Positions 1-5,811 are shown, counted from the stretch's first letter. The stretch: DNA of 6,684 nt from a bacterium (GCA_030637775.1 DAOWFY010000138.1:1-6684); one strand, 5' to 3'. Program-made: numbers and translations. The notes: generated by a model not told the origin, from the letters alone.

Positions 1-590
1 TTCCTTCAGATACAACAAGTTTCAAAAATGACCCTACGCTTAAAAAGGTGAATCGTTCTTCTTCAGGTAGCGCAAACTGGAATTTACCTATAAGATCTTT
101 ATTGCCACATTTTGCTCCAACCAAGACCAAATAAATCCATGCCATAAATTTTCTTGAAATAAGAGGAATTATTTCTGTCAGCTAAATCAGCCAAACTAAG
201 TTTAGCTAATGCTCCTTTGCAAGAGTTATTAGTTACCACATACAGACAAAATCCTTTTGAAAATAAGATTTTGACCATATCTACAGCATCAGCATAAACA
301 AAAAGATGATTTTTTTGCCAAGTAATAACTTCTTCCCACAATTCTTCTTCCGAAATTCCTAAGGTAGGCGCAGTGTGGAAAATACATCCATTAAATATGG
401 GGTCTTTTTCCTGAATCGTTGCTAAGGCAAAAGAAGGATTGAACCCAAACTTCTTTACTAACATATCCTTAAGAACGCCTCGAAAGTAGTCAGAACCAAT
501 ACCGGCTACATTTTGATAGGGATTATCTTTTAGATGAGTTATGGTGTCATCAATATCTACTAAAATATGGTTAATCTTTAATGGAAGCAT
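1..590 (-). pseudogene. HAD-family hydrolase, frameshifted and cut by the window edge
   Basis: The protein begins with an HAD motif I, DIDDT, at residues 12-16 (DxDxT; D12 is the expected nucleophile and D14 the general acid/base). A helical cap-like stretch follows, then a motif II strand YVVTNNS with T120. HAD enzymes are Mg-dependent phosphatases or related hydrolases, usually cytoplasmic; the substrate cannot be read here. The first frame ends at TAA (99-101) after 163 residues, before the motif III lysine and the motif IV acidic residues. The next frame is open from 121 to the window edge (40 codons) and reads GAKCGNKDLIGKF and onward, as expected for the missing part, so one frameshift near 117-122 splits the gene. 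Motif IV would lie beyond the window. The ATG at 590 lies 3 nt after the stop of the PHP gene and has no clear Shine-Dalgarno, suggesting translational coupling. Sequencing error and real decay cannot be told apart here. Confidence 0.72.
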
Positions 591-593
591 ATT

Positions 594-1640
594 CTATTTC
601 AAAAGGTAATTAATAGGAGAAGTAATTAAATGTTCTTCCTCTGCCTGGATATGAATAATGTAATGATTTTCTTGATTGGAAAGGTCTTTATCTTCCCAAT
701 TTAGATGATATTTATCTTTACGACTACCTTTATCTTCATATATTCTAATACCATTTCGGTATATTTCCACAGTAATTTTTTTCTTGGTGGTATTTTTAAC
801 TGATAAATTTATAACAGGGTTTTTCACTTCCTTAATAGATCTTTTAGAAGGAATAGGTTCTATCTCTTCCAAGTATAAATCTCCATACACCACATAACTT
901 CTCCTTTCATTGTATGCCTCCATTAATGATTTTATAGTCAAATTCTCTGATATATAAAGATAAGTAGAAGGCACAATTCTTTTTTCGTTTGAAAGTAATT
1001 TACAAGGAGTTAAGGCATTATCTACCCCAGCACAGCAAGCCATCATAGAAGAGATAGGATGAGAAAGAAACTTAAGGTATAACTCAAGGTCATAAGGGAA
1101 TTTGTCAGGATGGTCTATGGTATATAGTTCCAGATAGTCAATTTCATAAAGGGAGGGAATATTTATAGGAAAAGGGCCGCCAAATAGTGAATTAACAGAG
1201 AGATAAGGATGGTTTAAGGTAAGTGAACTATTATGTCGATGACATTCAAGGATAAAGCTATCTATTTCTCTTGTATAAGAAGCCGCTAAAGCACGCGATT
1301 CCGGCAATTCAAGTACTGGTAAATAGTCCAAGATGGGAACACAAGAGTGGTGTTCATGCCTCTCGCCAAATGGTGGAAACATTAAATGTATCTCCGGAGA
1401 AGGGATGAGAATAACATCTGAGTCTTTATTTATTGAAAGGCAGGATTCTCTATAATCTTGAAATTCTCTCACGTCTAAACCCCAGTAATTATTTCCTTTT
1501 TCATCTCCGTGGTCCCCAGCACAGAAGACAAAAGTTGCTCCTAATTTCTTTAAATCCTCGGCCAATTCTTCTGGAGTTATCCTTTCTCCCAGAGGATAAT
1601 GGAAACTGGTATGGTAATGAGTGTAACCTTTATACCACAT
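594..1640 (-). CDS. PHP-domain metallohydrolase, CehA/McbA-like
   Basis: This 348-residue protein shows the motif order of the PHP (polymerase and histidinol phosphatase) fold. It has HYH at 8-10 with H14, AGDHGD with D43-H44, PEIH with E83 and H85, a His cluster at 95-98, NHP with H144, and AGVDNA with D207. These would be ligands of a multi-metal centre. The spacing, and the segment near 235-255 (a helix then YVVYGD), resemble the CehA/McbA branch, which contains hydrolases of phosphoesters and other esters. Residues about 275-345 look like a C-terminal beta-sandwich. The last PHP motif is normally DxH, but here D207 is followed by Asn-Ala, so one metal ligand may be missing or supplied elsewhere. 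No signal peptide or membrane segment is seen. The start is supported by AAGGAG 7 nt upstream. The HAD gene follows 3 nt downstream, so the two are probably one transcription unit. The substrate is unknown. Confidence 0.8.
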   Translation of the reverse strand: MWYKGYTHYHTSFHYPLGERITPEELAEDLKKLGATFVFCAGDHGDEKGNNYWGLDVREFQDYRESCLSINKDSDVILIPSPEIHLMFPPFGERHEHHSCVPILDYLPVLELPESRALAASYTREIDSFILECHRHNSSLTLNHPYLSVNSLFGGPFPINIPSLYEIDYLELYTIDHPDKFPYDLELYLKFLSHPISSMMACCAGVDNALTPCKLLSNEKRIVPSTYLYISENLTIKSLMEAYNERRSYVVYGDLYLEEIEPIPSKRSIKEVKNPVINLSVKNTTKKKITVEIYRNGIRIYEDKGSRKDKYHLNWEDKDLSNQENHYIIHIQAEEEHLITSPINYLLK

Positions 1641-1647
1641 GACTTAT

Positions 1648-1653
1648 CTCCTT
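1648..1653 (-). promoter_or_regulatory. Shine-Dalgarno of the PHP gene
   Basis: On the minus strand AAGGAG lies 7 nt before the ATG at 1640. It is the strongest ribosome site among the minus-strand genes and fixes the start of the PHP protein. Confidence 0.8.
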
Positions 1654-1727
1654 TGCTGCAACTTAATGATAAAGTCTGCTATCTTTTTACGATAGGAGCC
1701 ATAAAGGCTGTTTGGCCATACGGGCGG

Positions 1728-1733
1728 ATTATA
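1728..1733 (-). promoter_or_regulatory. Possible -10 box upstream of the PHP gene
   Basis: A perfect TATAAT lies on the minus strand about 88 nt before the PHP start codon. At 16-18 nt upstream there is no TTGACA-like -35 hexamer; that position is taken by a hairpin sequence. It is a candidate only: an activator-dependent promoter would fit, but chance is also possible. Confidence 0.28.
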
Positions 1734-1735
1734 CA

Positions 1736-1755
1736 ATGGGGCACCTTAGCCCCAT
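1736..1755. repeat. Perfect 7-bp inverted repeat with 6-nt loop
   Basis: ATGGGGC and GCCCCAT flank a 6-nt spacer, a GC-rich stem in an AT-rich stretch. No T-tract follows on either strand, so it is not a normal intrinsic terminator. It lies just upstream of the TATAAT at 1728-1733, so it could be an operator or an RNA hairpin. Confidence 0.55.
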
Positions 1756-1759
1756 CTTT

Positions 1760-1770
1760 AACCCTGGGTT
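1760..1770. repeat. Short palindrome AACCCTGGGTT
   Basis: An 11-nt odd palindrome (AACCC, T, GGGTT) lies 4 nt from the 7-bp inverted repeat. It could be a protein-binding site for the PHP-HAD unit. The only support is its symmetry and position. Confidence 0.3.
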
Positions 1771-1953
1771 CTGCTCTAACAAAAATCTTCCTTTTTAAGG
1801 AGTAGCGCCAGGATGAGCCTCGTAATGCGTACTTAAAAATTTGGGTGTCTATTCAAACAAATCTTCCAGAAGAATTCTGCCCTTCAATTCCTCATCTTTT
1901 GCAATTTCATTCCGCTTTGCCATTATCAATTTCGGTTTAGGAAAAAATTTTGC

Positions 1954-1979
1954 AAAAAAAGGACCTCAATGTAGGAGTC
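1954..1979 (-). terminator. Weak intrinsic terminator candidate after araB
   Basis: On the minus strand, 12 nt after the araB stop, GACTC pairs with GAGGTC (one bulged G) around a 7-nt loop, and CTTTTTTT follows directly. The seven-T tract is convincing but the stem is only about 5 bp, so termination may be inefficient. Confidence 0.4.
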
Positions 1980-1991
1980 AAATATATAATG

Positions 1992-3681
1992 TTATAAGCT
2001 TTTCATTATCGGTTCTAAGGATTTCCCGGCGGCTAAATATTGCCGATAAAGTTTATTATAAACGATGGTTTTTGCCTTCTCCGGGCTGTAAGTTTTGCTA
2101 AAGCCTGGACACATCCTCTTTTGCGCCTCCTCTGTATTTTTATAATATCCCGAGGCGACGGCAGCAAAGATTGATGCTCCTAAAGCACAGGTTTGCTCGG
2201 AAGAGGTAACATTTATTGGCAATCCTAAGATATCGGAGGTAATCTGCATCACATACTCTATCCGGGAAAGTCCACCACAGGCAATGACCGAGTCAAGAAC
2301 GATATTTTCCTCCGCAAATTGCTGCACAATCCTTTTTGCCCCAAAAGCGGTTGACTCTACGATACCGTTATATATCGCTGGGGGTAAAGAACCCAGATTC
2401 ATACCGATTAAAGCGCCACGAAGAGCTTGATCAGCGTAGGGTGTTCGTCGACCATTAAACCAGTCAATGGCTAAAAGACCCGATTCAGCCGGTTTAATAT
2501 TTTTTCCTTCTGCGGTGAGAACCTGATAAATGGTGTTTTTCAATTCCTCTTTTAGTCTCTTCGTCTGAAAAGCGGAGATATTTTTACCAAGGGAAGTTTT
2601 TGGCAGGATATTTACAAAACTCCAAATAATAGTATCTCTGAACCAAGCAAAGTCATCGCCTACTGAGGACTGCCCTGCCTCTAAGCCAATATAGCCAGGC
2701 ACAATCGAGCCATCCACCTGACCGCAGATACCTTTAATCGCCCTCTTTCCCGTCTTTTCATAAGGAGCAATCACCATATCACAGCTGGAAGTGCCAATAA
2801 TTTTACAAAGCACCTTGGGTTTGATGCCGGCTCCCACCGCTCCCATATGGGCATCGAAGGCGCCAACAGCTACCGCCACGGAATGGGAGCCCTAATTTAC
2901 TAGCCCACTCTCGGGTCAAATTTCCTACTTTTCTATCTGAGGTATAGGTGTTCTGATACAGATGAGTTCGGAGACCCTTTAGAAGCGGATCCACATGATT
3001 TAGGAATTCCTGCGATGGTAGCCCATCCCAATTCTTACTCCACATCGCTTTGTGTCCCGCAGCACATCGGCTGCGCATCATCCTTGCCGGATCGGTATTG
3101 CCAGCCAATAGCCCGGTTATCCAGTCACAATGCTCCACCCAGCTATAAACAGATTTTCTTACATTTTTGTCTGTCTTTAATGTATGCAGGATTTTGGAGA
3201 AGAACCACTCCGAGGAGTAAATCCCACCACTATAGCGGGTGTAATCTATCTTCCAGGATTTAGCCTTTTCGTTGATGCAAGAGGCCTCCTCTTTAGCCGT
3301 GTGGTCCTTCCAGATGATAAACATCCCATTGGGATTTTCTTTAAATTGTGGTTTTAGGGCCAAAGGGGTGCCTTTTTTATCAACCGCGGCGATGGTGCTT
3401 CCGGTGGTATCAATCCCGATGCCAATTATCTTACTGCCAATATCTTTCTTTTTAGAGGCATCCCTTAAAAAAACGCCCTTCACAACCTTGATCATTGCCT
3501 CGATGTAGTCGGAAGGGTGTTGCCTGAACTGGTCTATCTTAGGGTCAGAGTAAAGGCCATCTTTCCACCGCGGATAATCTTCAACCGCAGTTCCCACTTC
3601 TTCCCCATTGGCCGGGTCAACAATTAAGGCTCGGACGCTATCGGTTCCAAAGTCAAGCCCTAAAACATAACCTTTTCTCAT
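1992..3681 (-). pseudogene. araB: L-ribulokinase AraB, interrupted by one frameshift
   Basis: AraB is an FGGY-family kinase that phosphorylates L-ribulose with ATP to L-ribulose 5-phosphate in L-arabinose catabolism. The first part (3681 to about 2884, 266 residues) has the N-terminal ATP-binding signature DFGTDSVRAL at 10-19, GIGIDTTGST at 87-96, IWKDHTA at 123-129, GGIYSSEW at 152-159 and RCAAGHKAMW at 205-214, all ribulokinase hallmarks. The second part (2882-1992, 296 residues) continues in another frame with VGAFDAHMGAVGAG, IGTSSCD, KGICGQVDGS, GLEAGQS and DWFNGRRTP. Together they make about 562 residues, the normal length. The break is at 2883, just after GLP: the frame needs either one base less or two more. 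The true start is the ATG at 3681, because longer in-frame readings run through the tRNA gene; the Shine-Dalgarno is poor. No araA or araD is visible. Unless the shift is a sequencing error or is suppressed, the kinase is split and inactive. Confidence 0.9.
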
Positions 3682-3689
3682 TTCTTCAT

Positions 3690-3695
3690 AAAAAA
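3690..3695 (-). terminator. T6 tract directly after tRNA-Pro
   Basis: On the minus strand a run of six T begins one base after the tRNA discriminator base and ends 8 nt before the araB start. With the GC-rich acceptor stem just upstream it resembles a termination signal for the tRNA. It could equally be only the A/T-rich araB leader. Confidence 0.3.
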
Positions 3696-3696
3696 G

Positions 3697-3772
3697 TCGG
3701 GGCGACTGGATTCGAACCAGCGACCTTCTGAACCCCATTCAGACGCGCTAAACCAAACTGCGCTACGCCCCG
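3697..3772 (-). tRNA. tRNA-Pro (anticodon GGG)
   Basis: This 76-nt sequence folds into a full cloverleaf: acceptor CGGGGCG/CGCCCCG (7 bp), D stem GCGC/GCGC with an 11-nt loop, anticodon stem TCTGA/TCAGA with loop ATGGGGT (anticodon GGG, reading CCC and CCT), a 5-nt variable loop, T stem GCTGG/CCAGT with loop TTCGAAT, and discriminator A. The 3' CCA is not encoded (the bases after A are CTT), so it must be added by the CCA enzyme. The tRNA lies between the mobile element (14 bp upstream) and araB (15 bp downstream), all on the minus strand. Confidence 0.95.
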
Positions 3773-3786
3773 AAAACTACCCGGTA

Positions 3787-3813
3787 AAGGGGTCAGGTCT
3801 CAACATTTGACAA
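3787..3813 (+). repeat. Left terminal inverted repeat
   Basis: These 27 bases are the exact reverse complement of 3967-3993. Beyond them the match resumes (TTC) after a 2-nt difference. Confidence 0.95.
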
Positions 3814-3865
3814 TTCTATTTAGATGGAACTATTTTTTAATTTATACAGATGTAAGAGGTAATAG

Positions 3866-3911
3866 TGAACTAATACAGTTAGGTTTATAGACATTTGCTG
3901 TGAGTAGTTCA
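3866..3911. repeat. Central imperfect hairpin of the mobile element
   Basis: TGAACTA (3866-3872) pairs with TAGTTCA (3905-3911), and inside it ACAG (3875-3878) pairs with CTGT (3898-3901), separated by a small internal loop. Imperfect hairpins like this are typical recognition structures for HUH transposases acting on single-stranded DNA. Confidence 0.6.
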
Positions 3912-3940
3912 TAGGAAAATAATCTACGCGCATATTCCTA
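3912..3940. repeat. Second internal hairpin of the mobile element
   Basis: TAGGAA (3912-3917) and TTCCTA (3935-3940) form a 6-bp inverted repeat with a 17-nt loop, directly next to the central hairpin. Confidence 0.45.
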
Positions 3941-3966
3941 ACTAAAGATAGTATAGTAGCGGAATT

Positions 3967-3993
3967 TTGTCAAATGTTGAGACCTGACCCCTT
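3967..3993 (-). repeat. Right terminal inverted repeat, partly coding
   Basis: This is the exact reverse complement of 3787-3813. Its outer 24 bases (3970-3993) are read on the minus strand as the last seven codons and the TGA stop of the methyltransferase gene. Confidence 0.95.
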
Positions 3994-4776
3994 ACTGTTC
4001 TTGAATGCTTTGATATACCTCAGGCAGTATTCATCCTTGCCGAGAAGGGCTTCGCTCGCATAGATAAAGGATTGCAATTCTTTATCTAAAGGATCAAGGA
4101 TGGCCGCGTCAAGTCCCGCCTCAATTGCCAAAATGGTAAAGGCTTTGTTGATGGTTTTCCTTTGGGGAAGGCCAAAAGAGATATTAGAGAGTCCGCAAAC
4201 TGTCCTGATTCCGGGAAAACCCGATTTAATCAGTCTGACCGCTTCTAAAAATTCTATACCAAACTTCTGATTGATACTCAGTGGCTGCACTAAAGGGTCA
4301 AGATAGATCTGTTCGTTTTTAATTCCTTGATCGTTCAAGATTTTGACAAGCCGCTTTGCAATTTCTAAACGCTCCTTGGCTGTCTTGGGAATACCCTTAT
4401 CATCCATCGTCAAGGCGATGATTTCTCCTTGGTAATTTTCCAAGATGGGCAAAAATTTTTCTATCTTTTTCTCTTCAGCATTGATGGAATTAATCATCGG
4501 AGGTTTTTTACAGAGTTTTAACCCTTCCTCTAATGCCATTGGGTTAGCCGAATCAAGACAGAGGGGAACTTCGGTTATCCTCTGAACATTCTCAATCAGC
4601 CAGAGGAGACCCTCCTTCTCTGTTTTGCTGGAAAGGCCGGCATTGAGGTCAATGTAGCTGCTGCCGGCGGCTACCTGCTTTTTTGCCTCTTCTTGAATAA
4701 AGGCAGCATCCTTCTTCCCAATGGCAAGGCCAATTGGTTTTCTCGTCGCATTAATCCTTTCTCCGATAATAAGCAT
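3970..4776 (-). CDS. acsE: Methyltetrahydrofolate:corrinoid methyltransferase (AcsE/MeTr type)
   Basis: Enzymes of this family move the methyl group of 5-methyltetrahydrofolate to the cobalt of a corrinoid (iron-sulfur) protein, a step of the Wood-Ljungdahl pathway; the fold is a pterin-binding TIM barrel. Diagnostic motifs are MLIIGERIN at 1-9, DLNAG at 43-47, CLDSAN at 73-78 (D75), INSINAE at 95-101 (N96), LTMDDKGIPK at 122-131, YLDPL at 158-162 (D160), CGLSNIS at 194-200 (N198) and GLDAAILD at 221-228. The Asp and Asn positions match the known pterin-site residues. Length is 268, against about 262 for the Moorella enzyme, whose tail VKMFKTR corresponds to IKAFKNS here. The final KGSGLNI is encoded by the inserted mobile element. 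There is no Shine-Dalgarno, and the ATG coincides with the predicted transcription start, so translation may be leaderless. A related catabolic methyltransferase (MtgA-like) is possible instead of a true AcsE. Confidence 0.88.
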   Translation of the reverse strand: MLIIGERINATRKPIGLAIGKKDAAFIQEEAKKQVAAGSSYIDLNAGLSSKTEKEGLLWLIENVQRITEVPLCLDSANPMALEEGLKLCKKPPMINSINAEEKKIEKFLPILENYQGEIIALTMDDKGIPKTAKERLEIAKRLVKILNDQGIKNEQIYLDPLVQPLSINQKFGIEFLEAVRLIKSGFPGIRTVCGLSNISFGLPQRKTINKAFTILAIEAGLDAAILDPLDKELQSFIYASEALLGKDEYCLRYIKAFKNSKGSGLNI

Positions 4777-4782
4777 AGTAGG

Positions 4783-4811
4783 AGTATAGCATGATTTTAT
4801 TGACTTTTCAA
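4783..4811 (-). promoter_or_regulatory. Sigma-70-type promoter for the methyltransferase gene
   Basis: On the minus strand TTGAAA (4806-4811), a 17-nt spacer and TATACT (4783-4788) match the housekeeping consensus at 5/6 in each box. The start point would fall about 7 nt after the -10 box, at or next to the A of the ATG (4776), which implies a leaderless mRNA. Confidence 0.65.
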
Positions 4812-4827
4812 TTTAATGTGATATATT
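4800..4827 (+). promoter_or_regulatory. Promoter for the two oxidoreductase genes
   Basis: TTGACT (4800-4805), a 16-nt spacer and TATATT (4822-4827), the last preceded by TGA (an extended -10 TGn). The start point would be near 4834, leaving a 5' leader of about 20 nt. Its -35 box abuts the -35 box of the opposite promoter. Confidence 0.6.
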
Positions 4828-4840
4828 AAGAAGACTAAAA

Positions 4841-4846
4841 AGGAGG
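4841..4846 (+). promoter_or_regulatory. Shine-Dalgarno of the first oxidoreductase
   Basis: AGGAGG with an 8-nt spacer before the ATG at 4855 is a near-ideal ribosome site. It contrasts with the absence of one on the divergent methyltransferase gene. Confidence 0.88.
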
Positions 4847-4854
4847 AGAAACAG

Positions 4855-5811
4855 ATGGCGGTTAGAATAGGGTTTATTGGAGTAGGGGGGATTGCTCATT
4901 CTCATCTTAGTAGGCTTTCTCAGATAAAAGAGGCAGAGATTGTTGCTCTCTGCGATGTAGTGAGAGGAAAGGCAGAGGATGCAGCAAAAAAGTATCAGGC
5001 TACTTCTTATACAAACTACAAAGAAATGCTTGATAAAGAAAATCTGGATGCTGTCTTTATCTGTCTTCCTCCCTTTGCTCACGGGGATATCGAGATTGAT
5101 CTTGCCCAGAGGGGTATCCCCTTCTTCATCGAAAAACCGGTTAATCTTCATCTGGAAAAGGCAAGGAAGGTGGAAAAAATAGTAAAAGAGAAAAATCTTA
5201 TCACCTCAGCGGGTTATGTTCTCCGCTATATGGATATTGTGGAAAAAGCGAGAGATTTTTTGCAGGATAAAAAGATTGCTTTGGTTCTGGGACGCTACTT
5301 TGGAGAATTCCCAAAGTCTCCTTGGCTGGGAGTAAAGGAGAAATCTGGCGGCCAGATTGTAGAGCAAGCAACCCATATTGTAGATTTAATGAGGTACTTA
5401 GCCGGTGAGATAGATTATCTTTATGGACAGGGGTTCAGTGGCCTTAACAAATTAGAGGATTATAATGTTGAGGATGCCAGTATTGTAGCATTTCATTTTG
5501 AGAAGGGAGCACTTGGTTCTCTGACCTCCAATTGGCTTTTATCAGGTTTTCAACCCACATTAGAGATTGTTACTAAAGGTATTCAGATTCAATATTCTGT
5601 TACCTCCTTGAAGATTATCTCTAAGGACAAAAAGGAGGAGTTTCAGGTAAATAATGACTATGCCCTTCTGGAGGACCAGATATTTATCGAGGCGGTAGGG
5701 AATAATGCCCCCTCAAAGATTAAATCCGACTATAGCGATGCTCTCCGAACCTTAGAGGTTACTTTGGCCGCCAATGAATCGATGGAGAAGAAAAGAATAA
5801 TTTCTTTATGA
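4855..5811 (+). CDS. Gfo/Idh/MocA family oxidoreductase (first of a pair)
   Basis: This 318-residue NAD(P)-dependent dehydrogenase carries an N-terminal Rossmann fold with GFIGVGGIA at 6-14, a second-strand acid at D34 (ALCD) that favours NAD, and the family signature EKP at 93-95, where K94 is the expected active-site lysine. The C-terminal alpha/beta domain carries SGGQIVEQATH at 164-174. In many members this segment is GGxxxDxxxH with a catalytic Asp-His pair; here the Asp is replaced by E170 while H174 is kept. Family members oxidise or reduce sugars, inositols or sugar acids, and the substrate cannot be told from sequence. There is no signal peptide, so it is cytoplasmic. It is the first gene of a rightward operon with a good promoter and ribosome site. 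Its TGA stop overlaps the ATG of the next gene. Length is at the short end for the family but complete. Confidence 0.88.
   Translation: MAVRIGFIGVGGIAHSHLSRLSQIKEAEIVALCDVVRGKAEDAAKKYQATSYTNYKEMLDKENLDAVFICLPPFAHGDIEIDLAQRGIPFFIEKPVNLHLEKARKVEKIVKEKNLITSAGYVLRYMDIVEKARDFLQDKKIALVLGRYFGEFPKSPWLGVKEKSGGQIVEQATHIVDLMRYLAGEIDYLYGQGFSGLNKLEDYNVEDASIVAFHFEKGALGSLTSNWLLSGFQPTLEIVTKGIQIQYSVTSLKIISKDKKEEFQVNNDYALLEDQIFIEAVGNNAPSKIKSDYSDALRTLEVTLAANESMEKKRIISL

Larger units (their letters stand above)
1679..1923 (-). pseudogene. Possible remnant of a small gene, one frameshift
   Basis: An ATG at 1921-1923 opens a 24-codon frame with strongly charged residues, starting MAKRNEIAKDEELKG and ending in TAG at 1849-1851. 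The frame that begins right at that stop is open for 57 codons (1852 to a TAG at 1679-1681). It has no good internal start, but its composition is protein-like and basic (KRKIFVRAEPRVKDG, then IIRPYGQTAF). A single added base near 1852 would join them into an 81-residue protein. I do not recognise a family. There is no Shine-Dalgarno before the ATG. The plus strand is also open across part of this region, so the long open stretch could be chance. Treat it as gene debris or a conserved intergenic repeat until compared with relatives. Confidence 0.28.
1641..1991. other. Intergenic stretch between araB and the PHP gene
   Basis: This 351-bp gap holds no intact gene that I recognise. On the minus strand, going downstream from araB, it contains a weak hairpin with a T-tract (1954-1979), a 24-codon reading frame followed by a 57-codon open stretch in another frame (1679-1923), two inverted repeats (1736-1770), a candidate TATAAT and the PHP ribosome site. 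The pentamers CTATC (1679-1683) and GATAG (1691-1695) form a further small inverted repeat. Confidence 0.6.
3787..3993. mobile_element. MITE-like / REP-type element with 27-bp terminal inverted repeats
   Basis: A 207-bp non-coding AT-rich element is bounded by perfect 27-bp inverted repeats that begin AAGGGGTCAGGTCTC. The middle contains two further hairpins. From memory, ends of the type GGGGTCAGGTCT...TTTGACA occur in many uncultivated bacteria next to REP-associated tyrosine transposases (IS200-like, Y1 HUH family). That would make this a non-autonomous copy moved in trans, but the link is recall and not proven here. No transposase is present in the window. No clear target duplication is seen; the flanks are GGTA on the left and ACTG on the right. 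The right end lies inside the 3' end of the methyltransferase gene and the left end is 14 bp from the tRNA-Pro gene. Confidence 0.85.

Noticed and set aside
1599-1805. Plus-strand 68-codon open frame, ending GSALTKIFLFKE
   Set aside because: Its first part is antisense to the PHP start and ribosome site, and it has no ribosome site of its own. It is probably the shadow of the minus-strand open stretch.
1798-1923. Amber (UAG) read-through, for example as pyrrolysine, joining the 24-codon frame to 17 more codons ending in TAA
   Set aside because: No pyrrolysine machinery or Pyl-type methylamine methyltransferase is seen, and the sequence matches no family I know. The frameshift reading gives a longer open stretch.
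1841-2101. Plus-strand 86-codon open frame
   Set aside because: It is antisense to the araB 3' end and its downstream gap, with no Shine-Dalgarno and no recognisable motif.
3015-3508. Two plus-strand open frames of 82 and 78 codons
   Set aside because: Both are antisense to the strongly conserved araB coding sequence.
3682-3738. A 19-residue N-terminal extension of the ribulokinase in the same frame
   Set aside because: It reads back through the 3' half of the tRNA-Pro gene. The AraB family starts at MRKGYVLGLDFG, so 3681 is the start.
3814-3966. A gene or structured RNA inside the mobile element
   Set aside because: All frames are short and broken, and the palindromes are best explained as parts of the element.
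4813-5151. Minus-strand 112-codon open frame
   Set aside because: It is antisense to the first oxidoreductase and its promoter. The apparent hydrophobic stretch comes from the complement of Lys/Glu-rich codons.
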